Origin: Buttiauxella massiliensis
GTDB lineage: Bacteria > Pseudomonadota > Gammaproteobacteria > Enterobacterales > Enterobacteriaceae
Direction of reading: 5' to 3'
DNA: 64,000 nt
NCBI RefSeq assembly: GCF_902500225.1
Contig: NZ_LR722655.1
Span: 124,001 to 188,000, forward strand
The notes beneath the pieces are model-generated. The model was given only the letters and a program-made list of their open reading frames with translations, searched no databases and was not told the origin of the DNA. Numbering within the stretch: position 1 is the stretch's first letter; each line of letters opens with the position of its first letter. This document shows positions 36,425-46,369 of the stretch, in pieces. Both the position numbers and the translations under genes were made by a program.

Positions 36425-36853
36425 ATGACGATTCATAAGAAAGGGCTGGCTCACTGGGAAGGTGACATTAAACGCGGTAAAGGCACCGTCTCTACCGAGA
36501 GCGGCGCATTGAAAGAACAGCCATATGGTTTTAATACCCGCTTTGAAGGCGCAGCCGGTACCAATCCAGAAGAGCTAATTGGTGCCGCACATGCTGCCTG
36601 TTTCTCGATGGCGCTCTCGCTGATGCTTGGCGAAGAGGGCTACACAGCAGAAAGCATTGATACGGTAGCCGATGTTTCACTGGACAAAACCGATGGTGGT
36701 TTTGCTATCACCAAAATAGCGTTAACCAGCACGGTAAAAGTGCCGAATGCAGATAGCGAGAAGTTCGACAAAATCATTCAGAAAGCCAAAGCCGGTTGTC
36801 CGGTTTCACAATTGATGAAAGCTGAAATTACCCTCGATTACAAACTCAATTAA
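36425..36853 (+). CDS. osmC: Osmotically inducible peroxiredoxin OsmC
   Basis: Thiol-dependent organic hydroperoxide reductase. 142 residues (E. coli 143). The two redox cysteines are present, Cys59 in [12 protein letters not shown] and Cys125 in [10 protein letters not shown]. In E. coli it is induced by high osmolarity and stationary phase. It stands divergent to the TPR/sigma operon and is followed by a strong hairpin. Confidence 0.96.
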   Translation: MTIHKKGLAHWEGDIKRGKGTVSTESGALKEQPYGFNTRFEGAAGTNPEELIGAAHAACFSMALSLMLGEEGYTAESIDTVADVSLDKTDGGFAITKIALTSTVKVPNADSEKFDKIIQKAKAGCPVSQLMKAEITLDYKLN

Positions 36854-36862
36854 CGTTCTATA

Positions 36863-36895
36863 AACGCTGCCCCGATGAATTTCGGCGGCAGCGTT
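36863..36895 (+). terminator. osmC terminator
   Basis: Stem AACGCTGCC / GGCAGCGTT extended inward by CCGA/TCGG around a short loop, 9 bases after the osmC stop, followed by GCTCCATTTATTT. The remaining bases to 37066 hold no recognisable gene. Confidence 0.8.
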
Positions 36896-37066
36896 GCTCC
36901 ATTTATTTCCATCCTGGAAGATATGCCGCAAAGCTGAAACACCCCTTCGAAGTTCTCTCGCTGTATTCATTGGACCTGCTGTAGCCTGCTGCGCAATAAG
37001 CTTTTTCGCGCAAAATTTATTCATTGACTGCTGTGGTATTAAAGCTACAATCGAGGGGCTTCAGGG

Positions 37067-37396
37067 ATGAACATCATTAAGTATTTCAGGCTGAAAAACG
37101 GTAAAGCGCCATTAAATGAATGGCTAAAAACACTAAGAAACCCGTACGCAAAGATGAAAATCGTCAGGCGTATTTACCAATTATCACTCAGCAACCCTGG
37201 CGACCATAAGCCTTGCAGGCAAGGCGTGTGGGAAATGCGAATTGATGAAGGGCAGGGTTACAGGCTCTATTACGCCCTGGAAGGAAAAAATACTTACCTG
37301 CTTTTGCTCGGTGGTGATAAACGCAAACAGCAGGCGGATATCGACCAGGCTGTTGCGTGGTGGAAAGAACATCAGGAGTCAGAGAATGAAATTTAG
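37067..37396 (+). CDS. RelE/HigB-like toxin (addiction-module killer protein)
   Basis: 109 residues matching the plasmid-addiction killer family related to RelE/ParE: KAPLNEWLKTLRNP near the start, GVWEMRIDEGQGYRLYYAL in the middle and YLLLLGGDKRKQQADIDQAVAWW at the end. Such toxins usually cut mRNA on the ribosome or block gyrase. The toxin comes first and overlaps its antitoxin gene by 11 bases, the HigBA-type order. Confidence 0.88.
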   Translation: MNIIKYFRLKNGKAPLNEWLKTLRNPYAKMKIVRRIYQLSLSNPGDHKPCRQGVWEMRIDEGQGYRLYYALEGKNTYLLLLGGDKRKQQADIDQAVAWWKEHQESENEI

Positions 37397-37688
37397 CGAG
37401 TTCGACCAAACTGTTATTGAAATGCTTCAGGAAGACCCTGCTTTTGCAGTTGAATATATGAAAGGCGCTTTTGCGGGTCTGGATGAAGAAAATGGGGAAG
37501 TGCTTTTCTTACTGGCCTTACGTTGCCTTGTTGAAGCTCGGGGCGGGGTTAGCAAAATTGCTGCCGAAACCAAACTGAATCGCGAAACACTCTACAGAAC
37601 GCTTTCAGAACGCGGGAACCCGACCATTAGCACTACTAAAAAAATCATTAATGCTGCGGGAATCAGTTTTGCGGAGCTGACGAATTAA
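37386..37688 (+). CDS. HTH antitoxin of the RelE/HigB-like pair
   Basis: 100-residue protein of the addiction-module antidote family. C-terminal Cro-type helix-turn-helix: RGGVSKIAAETKLNRETLYRTLSERGNPTISTTKKIINAAGISF. It neutralises the upstream toxin and should repress the pair. The ATG lies inside the toxin gene. Followed by a strong bidirectional terminator. Confidence 0.88.
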   Translation: MKFSEFDQTVIEMLQEDPAFAVEYMKGAFAGLDEENGEVLFLLALRCLVEARGGVSKIAAETKLNRETLYRTLSERGNPTISTTKKIINAAGISFAELTN

Positions 37689-37694
37689 GTGGTA

Positions 37695-37723
37695 ATGCTC
37701 GCCACTTACAACCTGGCGAGCAT
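37695..37723. terminator. Bidirectional terminator between toxin-antitoxin pair and lldD
   Basis: Ten-bp perfect stem ATGCTCGCCA / TGGCGAGCAT with a 9-base loop, followed by TTTATTT on the plus side and AT-rich sequence on the minus side. It is placed 6 bases after the antitoxin stop and 8 before the lldD stop. Confidence 0.82.
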
Positions 37724-37731
37724 CAGTTTAT

Positions 37732-38913
37732 TTAAAACCCAACCGCCATGCTTTGTGGCGAAAGAATATCTTTAAGCCCCTCGCGCACCAGCAATTCAGG
37801 GCTGATTTCAGAGATAGATTTAGCACCAGTTAGCGTCATCGCCACGCGCATCTCTTTCTCGATTAAGTTCAGTAAGTTGGTGACACCCGCCTGGCCGTGG
37901 GTTGCCAGCGCATACAGATAAGCGCGGCCTAACAGGCAAGTATCGGCTCCGAGCGCAATCATGCGCACCACGTCCAGCCCGCTGCGGATGCCACTATCGG
38001 CAAGAATTGCGATATCACCTTTGACAGCGTCAGCAATGGCGGGCAGGGCGCGACATGATGACAGCACACCGTCGAGCTGGCGGCCCCCGTGGTTTGAAAC
38101 CACAATCCCATCGGCTCCGAAACGTACCGCATCTTTGGCATCTTGCGGATCGAGAATGCCTTTGATGATCATCGGACCATCCCAGAACTCACGAATCCAC
38201 TCCAGGTCACTCCAGGAAATCGACGGGTCGAAATTATTCGCCAGCCAGCCAATATAATCTTCAAGCCCGGTCGGTTTACCCAGATAAGTTGAGATATTCC
38301 CTAAATCATGGGGGCGACCGTTCAGGCCCACATCCCACGCCCATTGTGGATGCGTCACGGCCTGCCAGTAACGGCGCAGTGCGGCATGTTGCCCGCTCAT
38401 GCCGGAATGTGCATCGCGATAACGTGCGCCAGGGGTCGGCATATCAACGGTAAACACCAGCGTCGAACAGCCAGCGGCTTTGGCGCGCTCCAGCGCATTG
38501 CGCATAAAACCACGGTCTTTTAAAACATACAGTTGGAACCACATTGGCCGGTCAATGGCAGGTGCCACTTCTTCAATCGGGCAGACAGAAACGGTAGAAA
38601 GCGTAAACGGAATGCCTTTTGCGGCTGCCGCTTTTGCCGCCTGTACTTCACCACGGCGGGCATACATTCCACATAAACCAACCGGTGCGAGCGCAACCGG
38701 CATCGATAGGGTTTCATTAAACAGTTTGGTCTCAAGGCTCAATGCCGACATATTTTTCAATACGCGCTGCTTTAACGCCACCTGTGCCAGGTCATCAACG
38801 TTGCGACGTAGCGTATGTTCGGCATAAGCCCCACCGTCAATATAATGGAACAGGAATGGCGGCAAAATGCGTTTTGCCGCGGCGCGGTAGTCTGATGCAG
38901 CTGAAATAATCAT
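37732..38913 (-). CDS. lldD: L-lactate dehydrogenase (quinone-linked, FMN)
   Basis: Membrane-associated enzyme that oxidises L-lactate to pyruvate and reduces the quinone pool. 393 residues (E. coli 396). FMN alpha-hydroxyacid oxidase barrel with [30 protein letters not shown], the substrate block [15 protein letters not shown] (catalytic His) and [20 protein letters not shown]. Third gene of lldPRD; its ATG overlaps the lldR stop. Confidence 0.96.
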   Translation of the reverse strand: MIISAASDYRAAAKRILPPFLFHYIDGGAYAEHTLRRNVDDLAQVALKQRVLKNMSALSLETKLFNETLSMPVALAPVGLCGMYARRGEVQAAKAAAAKGIPFTLSTVSVCPIEEVAPAIDRPMWFQLYVLKDRGFMRNALERAKAAGCSTLVFTVDMPTPGARYRDAHSGMSGQHAALRRYWQAVTHPQWAWDVGLNGRPHDLGNISTYLGKPTGLEDYIGWLANNFDPSISWSDLEWIREFWDGPMIIKGILDPQDAKDAVRFGADGIVVSNHGGRQLDGVLSSCRALPAIADAVKGDIAILADSGIRSGLDVVRMIALGADTCLLGRAYLYALATHGQAGVTNLLNLIEKEMRVAMTLTGAKSISEISPELLVREGLKDILSPQSMAVGF

Positions 38914-39695
38914 GGATTTTCGTCCCTTGTTACGTCGGTATCTTCATCGGGCAGGCGGGTGATTCGCGCCTGTCGGGCTTCATCTTCATGCAGGGTTTTA
39001 ATCGTGGTATGGACAAACCCAAGGTGTGTTTTTGCGGCAGTGCGCGCACGTTCCGGGTCGCCTGCCAGAATGGCCTGCAACAGTTCGTTATGCTGTTCGG
39101 TGAGACCGGCAAAAATTGCCGGTACGGTGTACATGCGCTGGCGGCTATGCATCACTGATGATTGCAGCAGGTCAAAAAAACCGCGCATCGTCTGGAGCAA
39201 TACGATGTTGTGAGAGGCTTCGGCAATTGCCAGGTGAAAGCGCACGTCGGCCTGGGCTGCAAGATCTGGGTCATCGCTCTCTTTAAATTTCACCGTCGCA
39301 TCAAAGCAGGCGATGAGCTTCTCTTTGTCGGCAGGTGTGGCCCGCTGAGCTGCGTACCACGCTGTACTGGCTTCTATCGCATGGCGTGCTTCTAAAATGT
39401 CGTAGCGATAGTTGGGGTCATCTTCCACCAGCGTTTTCAGTGGCTGTACGATGCGTTGTTCAGACCACGCCTGAACTTCATAGCGCACAAAGGTGCCGCC
39501 ACCGCGACGGCTAATCAAAATGCCTTCGCTAATTAGCTTTTGAATCGCCTCGCGAATCGATGAGCGTGAGACACCCATTTCCGCCGCAAGCTGGCGTTCG
39601 GCGGGCAATCGCATGCCCGCCTCCAGATTACGTTCGCTAATCAGTGCTTTTACGCGCTCGACCAGATGGTCGGCCAGGCGCAAGTGCGTCGTCAT
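38910..39695 (-). CDS. lldR: Lactate-responsive GntR regulator LldR
   Basis: GntR/FadR-family regulator of lldPRD that responds to L-lactate. 261 residues. N-terminal winged helix ([45 protein letters not shown]) and an FCD effector domain from about residue 85 ([12 protein letters not shown] ... [14 protein letters not shown] ... HNELLQAI) with the metal-binding histidines. Starts at the lldP stop (shared A of TAATG). Its operators are seen upstream of lldP. Confidence 0.95.
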   Translation of the reverse strand: MTTHLRLADHLVERVKALISERNLEAGMRLPAERQLAAEMGVSRSSIREAIQKLISEGILISRRGGGTFVRYEVQAWSEQRIVQPLKTLVEDDPNYRYDILEARHAIEASTAWYAAQRATPADKEKLIACFDATVKFKESDDPDLAAQADVRFHLAIAEASHNIVLLQTMRGFFDLLQSSVMHSRQRMYTVPAIFAGLTEQHNELLQAILAGDPERARTAAKTHLGFVHTTIKTLHEDEARQARITRLPDEDTDVTRDENP

Positions 39696-41350
39696 TAAGG
39701 GATCATCCAGGTTAAGACATAGGCCTGTAGTGTAGTAATTACGCCAACCATGCAGGTGAAAATCAGGCTGTGTTTAACGGTGAAGCGGAACAGATCCGAC
39801 TCTCTACCCACGAGCCCTACGGCTGCACAGGCGATGGCGATAGATTGCGGCGAAATCATCTTCCCGGTTACGCCACCAGTGGTGTTGGCGGCAACCAGCA
39901 GCAAGTCCGACACGCCAATTTGCTGTGCGGTCGTGGCTTGTAACGCGGCGAACAAAGCGTTTGATGAAGTATCTGAGCCCGTCAGGAACACGCCCAGCCA
40001 GCCGAGGAATGGCGAGAAGAAAGTAAATGCGTGGCCGGTATGCGCCAGCGCCAGAGCGAGCGTTGCCGAAAGGCCGGAGTAGTTGGAGATAAACGCGAAT
40101 GCCAACACCATGCCGATGGAGTAAATCGGCAGCGCCAGCTCCTTGAGCGTTTCACCGAAGGTTTCGATGGCCGCTTTCGGTTTCATGCGCAGATAAACGA
40201 TAGAGATGAGTGCTGCAACCAGAATCGCGGTGCCGGTTGCTGAGAACCAGTCAAATTTATACACCGCCGCGTAGGCCATGCTTTCGGCGACAACCGGTGG
40301 CATTTTGGCGACCATTTTGTCGAGGAATGGCACCGAGACGTTAAATACCCAATCAGCCATGGCACCACCTGGTGCAAACAGCGCTTTAAACGGCGGGATG
40401 CTCCAGAGTGTGACGGTTGCTGTCAGGAAGATAAACGGCATCCAGGCGCGAACTACCTGGCCTGCGGTGTAGTTTTTGCGAGCCAGAGTCTGGTCGGTAA
40501 CCGATGCGCCAATATCGCCAAAACGGAAGATGCGAACCGGCTTCCAGACGCGCAAGAAAGCGGTCAAGCAAACCAGTGAAACCAGCGAAGAGATAATGTC
40601 AGGAAGCTCTGGCCCTAAGAAGTTTGAGCTGAGGAATTGCGCTATGGCGAATGAACCACCCGCCACAATTACCGCGGGCCACGTCTCCTTAATACCGCGC
40701 CAGCCGTCCATAATCGCCATAATCCAGAACAGCACAATCATGGTCAGGAACGGCAACTGGCGGCCCACCATTTGGCCGATCTCAAAGCTATCGAGCCCGG
40801 TAACCTGGCCGGCGACAATAATTGGAATCCCCATCGCACCAAACGCTACTGGTGCGGTGTTCACTATCAGGCAAAGACCAGCGGCGTACAGCGGGTTAAA
40901 GCCGAGGCCAACCAGTAATGCGGCGGTAATCGCCACTGGCGCACCGAAACCCGCAGCTCCTTCAAGAAACGCGCCGAAGGAAAAACCGACGATCAGCATT
41001 TGCAGGCGCTGGTCAGGCGTAATGGAAAGAATCGACGAACGGATAATGTCGAACTGCCCGGTTTTTACCGAGATTTTATAGACGAAAACGGCGGCGATAA
41101 TAATCCAGGCAATCGGCCAGAGTCCGTAGAAGAAGCCGTACACAACTGACGACAATGCGCGGTCAACCGGCATACGGTAGAAAAGTAACGCCACTAATAG
41201 CGCCAGGACCACGGTAATGGTGGCGGCGGTGTAGCCCTTCATACGCAGTTTAATCAGTGCGAAGAAGAAGAAAATAATCGGAATAGCGGCGATGAGGCTT
41301 GATAGCCATATGTTACCTGCGGGGTCATAGACTTGTTGCCAGGCTTGCAT
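39695..41350 (-). CDS. lldP: L-lactate permease
   Basis: Proton-lactate symporter of the inner membrane. 551 residues, identical in length to E. coli LldP, with about twelve or more membrane helices. Diagnostic segments are [49 protein letters not shown] and [17 protein letters not shown]. Start ATG 41350 ([10 protein letters not shown]) follows GGAG; the open frame to 41464 runs into the operator region. First gene of lldPRD. Confidence 0.96.
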   Translation of the reverse strand: MQAWQQVYDPAGNIWLSSLIAAIPIIFFFFALIKLRMKGYTAATITVVLALLVALLFYRMPVDRALSSVVYGFFYGLWPIAWIIIAAVFVYKISVKTGQFDIIRSSILSITPDQRLQMLIVGFSFGAFLEGAAGFGAPVAITAALLVGLGFNPLYAAGLCLIVNTAPVAFGAMGIPIIVAGQVTGLDSFEIGQMVGRQLPFLTMIVLFWIMAIMDGWRGIKETWPAVIVAGGSFAIAQFLSSNFLGPELPDIISSLVSLVCLTAFLRVWKPVRIFRFGDIGASVTDQTLARKNYTAGQVVRAWMPFIFLTATVTLWSIPPFKALFAPGGAMADWVFNVSVPFLDKMVAKMPPVVAESMAYAAVYKFDWFSATGTAILVAALISIVYLRMKPKAAIETFGETLKELALPIYSIGMVLAFAFISNYSGLSATLALALAHTGHAFTFFSPFLGWLGVFLTGSDTSSNALFAALQATTAQQIGVSDLLLVAANTTGGVTGKMISPQSIAIACAAVGLVGRESDLFRFTVKHSLIFTCMVGVITTLQAYVLTWMIP

Positions 41351-41393
41351 GCAGGACTCTCCAGAACGTGATGTGCTTATTATTTTTCGCTTA

Positions 41394-41408
41394 ATTGGTA
41401 GGACCAAT
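41394..41408. promoter_or_regulatory. LldR operator, promoter-proximal
   Basis: ATTGGTAGGACCAAT, a palindrome of the TTGGT-n3-ACCAA type reported for LldR, 43 bases before the lldP start. Confidence 0.8.
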
Positions 41409-41519
41409 ATTGCGATGTAGGGTAGACAATGAGTAAAGGTTAATCTTTTGTTAACCAATGGCAATGTTAATGTTGCTCTTTTTTGTCGTTATGCACAAAG
41501 AGGTCACATTTTTGGCAGG

Positions 41520-41534
41520 ATTGGTAGGACCAAT
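41520..41534. promoter_or_regulatory. LldR operator, upstream
   Basis: Second, identical 15-bp copy of the palindrome, centred 126 bp from the first. Two operators flanking the promoter, as in E. coli lldPRD, allow DNA looping by LldR. Confidence 0.8.
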
Positions 41535-41558
41535 ATTTGAGGGGCTGGAGAATACGAT

Positions 41559-41586
41559 TTCCCCCTCTCCAGAAAGAGAGGGGGAA
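41559..41586. terminator. Hairpin after the PepSY gene
   Basis: TTCCCCCTCTC / GAGAGGGGGAA, 11 bp perfect, 5 bases past the stop of the PepSY gene. No T-run follows, so it is either a weak terminator or a copy of the CCCTCTC repeat seen at 9193-9223. Confidence 0.5.
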
Positions 41587-41591
41587 GGGAA

Positions 41592-42971
41592 TTACGAAGT
41601 CTGCAATTTCAACGAGTTTTTGCGCCAGCGGCCAATATCAGCAACGATAAACAGCAACAGGCTGGCACCCATTACCGGTAGGCTGTAACCAAAGAGCAGC
41701 GCGACACTCACCACTCCTGCACGCCACGCACCTGGCAGTGCAAGCCACGCTTCACTTAGCGTTTGTACGGGGTTGCTCGCAGAAGTCGCTGGGCGTTTTA
41801 ACCACCACATCCGGTAACCGAGAATCACCATCGCGCACAGACCAATGCCAAATGCTGCCAGCAATAGCTGGTTTGCCAGCCCGAAAAGCACACCCATATG
41901 AGCATCAATTCCCCAGCGCGTCAGTTTGGCAACCAGCGGGAAATCAGCAAACCAGGTGCGGTCAATCACCTTAAAACTGGTTGGGTCGACCGCTGCGGTA
42001 TCAACATGCGTCGGCCAGGCGCGGTCAATTTCGGTCACGGTCCAGGCTTTATCTGCCGAACGGGCTGGGCGAATTTCGATTTTACTCGATTCAATTCCAG
42101 CGCCACGAGCGGCTGCAAGTACCTGATCCCAGACACTGTCGTCTGTTTGCGGCATTACCATTCCCGGCATCATGGCATGATGTTCGGCGTGGGGATCGTG
42201 GTGCTGATGCCCGGTTTTTGGTGCCAGCGAGGTATTTACCTGCGGCGTCATCCAACCGAGCGTGCTGCGCATTTTGTCGATATTGCCGCCTGCCCACTGC
42301 GACCATGTCAGCCCGGTGGCAGAGAAAAACAGCAGGCCGAGCAGCAACGCAGCACCCAGCGTAATGTGCCAGTGGCGCGCTTTTCTTTGCGGGGTTTGCC
42401 GTACTTTTAACTTTCTTTTTGGCCGTGAGGTCAGCCACAACACCACGCCGCCAAGTGCTGCAACCCATAGCCAGGACGCAGCAAGCTCACTGTAAATTCT
42501 GCCGGTATCACCCAGCAGCAATGCGCGATGGAATTGATCAATCCAGGTACGCAGTGGCAGCACACCGCTGGTGCCATACACCGTCATATCGCCCTGAATG
42601 GCAAGTGTTGCAGGCGAGACAAAGATGGCACGAGATTCAGACTCACCAAGCGTTGGGTCAACAAACTGCACGCGGGTGGTGTCGCCTGGATAAGGGGCAG
42701 GCCGTACGGCTGAGATGCTGGCATCGTTGCCAATATATTGGCGTGCAGCGCCTATTTGCTGCGAAAGCGACTGGTTTTGGCCGGTATCTGGCGTGCGCAA
42801 GGCTTCATGATAAAGCGCATTCTCAATTTGTGGCGTCAACACATATAGGGTGCCAGTAAGTGCTGCGATAAAAATAAACGGACCAACAAACAAGCCAATA
42901 TAGAAATGCAGGCGACGCAAAAGCGTCAGCAGCGCGCCACGGCGGGCGAGCTGAGATTGATTCACAGACAT
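41592..42971 (-). CDS. PepSY-domain inner-membrane protein with His/Met-rich loop
   Basis: 459 residues, PepSY-associated membrane family (PiuB-like). Four or five membrane helices: about 20-42, 165-185, 206-226, 370-395 and near the C-terminus. HFYIGLFVGPFIFIAALTGTLYVL at the N-terminus and IDQFHRALLLGDTGRIYSELAASWLW are family signatures. Between helices lies a metal-binding loop GHQHHDPHAEHHAMMPGMVM, rich in His and Met, which points to copper. It follows a DUF2946 gene by 41 bases and has GGAG before its ATG. Function in metal handling is inferred; iron-siderophore reduction is another option for the family. Confidence 0.85.
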   Translation of the reverse strand: MSVNQSQLARRGALLTLLRRLHFYIGLFVGPFIFIAALTGTLYVLTPQIENALYHEALRTPDTGQNQSLSQQIGAARQYIGNDASISAVRPAPYPGDTTRVQFVDPTLGESESRAIFVSPATLAIQGDMTVYGTSGVLPLRTWIDQFHRALLLGDTGRIYSELAASWLWVAALGGVVLWLTSRPKRKLKVRQTPQRKARHWHITLGAALLLGLLFFSATGLTWSQWAGGNIDKMRSTLGWMTPQVNTSLAPKTGHQHHDPHAEHHAMMPGMVMPQTDDSVWDQVLAAARGAGIESSKIEIRPARSADKAWTVTEIDRAWPTHVDTAAVDPTSFKVIDRTWFADFPLVAKLTRWGIDAHMGVLFGLANQLLLAAFGIGLCAMVILGYRMWWLKRPATSASNPVQTLSEAWLALPGAWRAGVVSVALLFGYSLPVMGASLLLFIVADIGRWRKNSLKLQTS

Positions 42972-43012
42972 GGTTATCTCCAGTAAAACTGTGACGTTAA
43001 ATGATGTTTGTA

Positions 43013-43438
43013 TTAACGAGACAGTGCGACAGGAGGCGCGCGTGGCAGCGCTTCGGCATCGTCATGCTGGGGCAGAAGCGCTGCGATAACCGGAGGAGGT
43101 GGCGCACGCGAAATACGCCATGCCAACCAGACAAAGGGAATAAATAGCCAGACGATAAGTGGGATATGCAGCAGAAGTTGGCAGTACCCGCAGGCGATAT
43201 CATCCATTAAGGAAGCGCCCGCGCCCGGCATCAAATGGGATGTGGTAGGCATTTCCATATTGCCCATCTCCATCATCATGCCGCCTGAATGGCTCATCAC
43301 ATGATGGTCACCATTCGCCGCCGCACGCCTCTGTTCCAGTGATTTTGAAATCACCGGGGCGATAAAAAGCATCGCCATCGCCAGTAAAGCGAGAGCAAAA
43401 GGCCATTTATGACGTGAAAGGGAGAAGAGTGACGGCAA
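43013..43438 (-). CDS. DUF2946-family small membrane protein (probably copper related)
   Basis: 141 residues. One N-terminal helix (WPFALALLAMAMLFIAPVIS), a His/Met-rich periplasmic segment (DHHVMSHSGGMMMEMGNMEM), CGYCQLLLHIP, a second helix and a proline-rich cytosolic end. The CXXC with Met/His clusters fits metal, most likely copper, binding. The start is a TTG at 43438, the first possible codon after an in-frame stop; a later ATG at 43378 is less likely. Probably co-transcribed with the downstream PepSY gene. Confidence 0.75.
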   Translation of the reverse strand: MPSLFSLSRHKWPFALALLAMAMLFIAPVISKSLEQRRAAANGDHHVMSHSGGMMMEMGNMEMPTTSHLMPGAGASLMDDIACGYCQLLLHIPLIVWLFIPFVWLAWRISRAPPPPVIAALLPQHDDAEALPRAPPVALSR

Positions 43439-43515
43439 CCGGGCTATCTACCAAATACAGCAAGTGTTGCGCGATTGTATATGAAATGTGATGGTGGAAG
43501 GGAGGCTATAACCAG

Positions 43516-43546
43516 AAAAACCCTCCCTTTTTTACAGAGAGGGTTT
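43516..43546 (-). terminator. Terminator of the alcohol dehydrogenase gene
   Basis: Stem AAACCCTC / GAGGGTTT with T-run TTTTT on the minus strand, 7 bases past the dehydrogenase stop. Confidence 0.75.
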
Positions 43547-43552
43547 GTGCAA

Positions 43553-44608
43553 TCAGGCTTTCAGCGTCGCCATATCAATCACGAAACGGTACTTCACATC
43601 ACTTTTCAGCATCCGCTCATAGGCTGCGTTGATATCCGGCATGTTGATCATCTCAATATCTGAAACAATCCCGTGTTCACCGCAGAAATCCAGCATTTCC
43701 TGGGTTTCTTTGATGCCGCCAATACAGGAGCCGGCAACTGAGCGGCGGCCCAGAATCATCGGCAAGGTGCTGACGGGTGGCTCAATGTTGCCCAGCAAAC
43801 CGACATACACCAGCGTGCCATCCAGCGTCAGAGTTGGCATATACGGGTTGATATCGTGGTCATAAGGTACGGTGTCGATAATCAGGTCGAACTGATTTCT
43901 AACCGATGCCATCTGCTCATCATCGGTGGAAAGTACAATGTGATGCGCCCCCAGACGGCGTGCGTCTTCCTCTTTGCTCGCCGAACGGGTGAACAGAGTG
44001 ACTTCCGCCCCCATCGCGTTTGCCAGTTTCAGTGCCATATGGCCTAAGCCACCCAGCCCGATAACCGCCACATTGCTACCTTCGCCTACATTCCAGTGGC
44101 GCAGTGGCGACCACGTGGTAATACCCGCGCACAGCAATGGGGCTGCACCTTTGAGATCCATACCCTCAGGCATTTTCAGCACAAAATCTTCTGAGGCGAC
44201 AATCGCCTGCGAGTAACCACCGTAGGTTGGCATATGATCATGGCGATCAACGCCGTTGTAGGTCTGCACGTTGCCCTTTTCACAGTACTGCTCAAGGCCC
44301 TCTTTACACGGATGACAGATACGACACGAGTCCACCATACAGCCGATACCTGCGTAATCACCTGGCTTGAATTTTGTCACGTCACTGCCAACGGAGGCCA
44401 CGCGCCCAACGACTTCATGGCCGGGCACCACAGGATATTGACTAAAACCCCAGTCATTACGCGCCTGGTGTAGGTCTGAGTGGCAAACGCCGCAGTACAT
44501 CACTTCGATCACCACGTCATCAGGACGCGGTGCGCGTCGCATAAATTCGAATGGAGCAAGTGGAACATCTGCGGACTGTGCCGCATAACCGAGCACTTTC
44601 ATCGTCAT
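43553..44608 (-). CDS. Zinc-dependent alcohol/aldehyde dehydrogenase (YahK-like)
   Basis: 351 residues, medium-chain dehydrogenase of the cinnamyl-alcohol/YahK group, expected to reduce aldehydes with NADPH. Catalytic zinc ligands CGVCHSD and GHEVVGRV, structural zinc cysteines CRICHPCKEGLEQYC, and the nucleotide motif GLGGLGHMALKLA. Closest E. coli protein I recognise is YahK, but it is not identical and this copy is not in the yah cluster. ERIC lies between it and the upstream cupin gene. Confidence 0.9.
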   Translation of the reverse strand: MTMKVLGYAAQSADVPLAPFEFMRRAPRPDDVVIEVMYCGVCHSDLHQARNDWGFSQYPVVPGHEVVGRVASVGSDVTKFKPGDYAGIGCMVDSCRICHPCKEGLEQYCEKGNVQTYNGVDRHDHMPTYGGYSQAIVASEDFVLKMPEGMDLKGAAPLLCAGITTWSPLRHWNVGEGSNVAVIGLGGLGHMALKLANAMGAEVTLFTRSASKEEDARRLGAHHIVLSTDDEQMASVRNQFDLIIDTVPYDHDINPYMPTLTLDGTLVYVGLLGNIEPPVSTLPMILGRRSVAGSCIGGIKETQEMLDFCGEHGIVSDIEMINMPDINAAYERMLKSDVKYRFVIDMATLKA

Positions 44609-44632
44609 GGTTGTTCTCCGGGTTGAGAGGCT

Positions 44633-44753
44633 ATACCCAAAATAATTGAAGTTGCTTCAAGGCTGCAAACTCGAGAATCCCCGGGAGCTTACTCAAATAA
44701 GTGACTGGGGTTAGTGCAGACACCGCCGAAGCAACTTCAAGAATGAAGGGTAT
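44633..44753. repeat. ERIC element inside the cupin-dehydrogenase unit
   Basis: 121-bp ERIC with ends ATACCC / GGGTAT and centre CCCGGGAGCTTACTCAAATA followed by AGTGACTGGGG. It overlaps the 3' end of the cupin gene and supplies its last codons. Confidence 0.9.
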
Positions 44754-45159
44754 CTTTTTTGTATTGATCGTCGCTGACTTGTTCCAGCCACTCGACAGGG
44801 GTGCCATTGAGTGACTCAGCAATGGCTATATGCGTCATAGCGTTGTCTGGCGTCGCGCCATGCCAATGCTTCACCCCTTCAGGGATCCAGACGATATCAC
44901 CTTGATTCATTTGGCGGATTTCACCACCCCATTCCTGCAACCAGCCGTGCCCATGGGTGACAATCAGAGTTTGTCCAAGTGGATGTGTATGCCAGGCGGT
45001 ACGTGCACCAGGTTCAAAGGTGACGGTAGCGCCACCGGTACGAGCAGGGGGCGTGGTCTGGAAAGGTGCATCAATACGGACTCTACCTGTGAAGTAACTT
45101 TCCGGACCCGTTTGAGAAGGCTGTGATCCAGCCTGGATGATTTTCAGCTTTTCTTCCAT
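44737..45159 (-). CDS. Small cupin protein with a C-terminus supplied by an ERIC element
   Basis: 140-residue single-domain cupin. Metal-binding His set in HTHPLGQTLIVTHGHGWLQEWGG and GDIVWIPEGVKHWHG. The homologous group includes cupin oxidases/isomerases, but no substrate can be named. Start at 45159 (MEEKLKIIQAG) follows GAGG; an earlier in-frame ATG at 45207 is less supported. The last residues (TLHS and stop) are read from the inner end of the adjoining ERIC element. Next gene downstream is the dehydrogenase; a LysR gene faces away upstream. Confidence 0.85.
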   Translation of the reverse strand: MEEKLKIIQAGSQPSQTGPESYFTGRVRIDAPFQTTPPARTGGATVTFEPGARTAWHTHPLGQTLIVTHGHGWLQEWGGEIRQMNQGDIVWIPEGVKHWHGATPDNAMTHIAIAESLNGTPVEWLEQVSDDQYKKDTLHS

Positions 45160-45384
45160 TTTTTCCTCTACTTCGGCATTCAATGCCGGGGTTAACAGAG
45201 ATAACACCAGTCAGAAGTATAGGTAACTGAGCGCGACTGGCAGATAAGTTGGTCGTGGTTTGAGTGCCCACGCTTCGTTGCGAGGAGCGAAAAAGCTATG
45301 TTAGCGCCTGTGATTCCTGCTGATTAGCCCGGTAAATACGCAAGGAGCTATGAGTTGAATTCATGAATCCGCGTATACTGATAA

Positions 45385-46308
<924 letters not shown>

Positions 46309-46369
46309 TCGATATTTATCAGAAGTCGTATTGGCCTATTTCCAGTAGGCCATCAGGCAGAAAATAAAT

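Noticed and set aside
43553-44608. Naming the dehydrogenase yahK
   Set aside because: Similar family, but sequence is clearly different from E. coli YahK and it lies 12 kb from the yah cluster, so I left the symbol empty.
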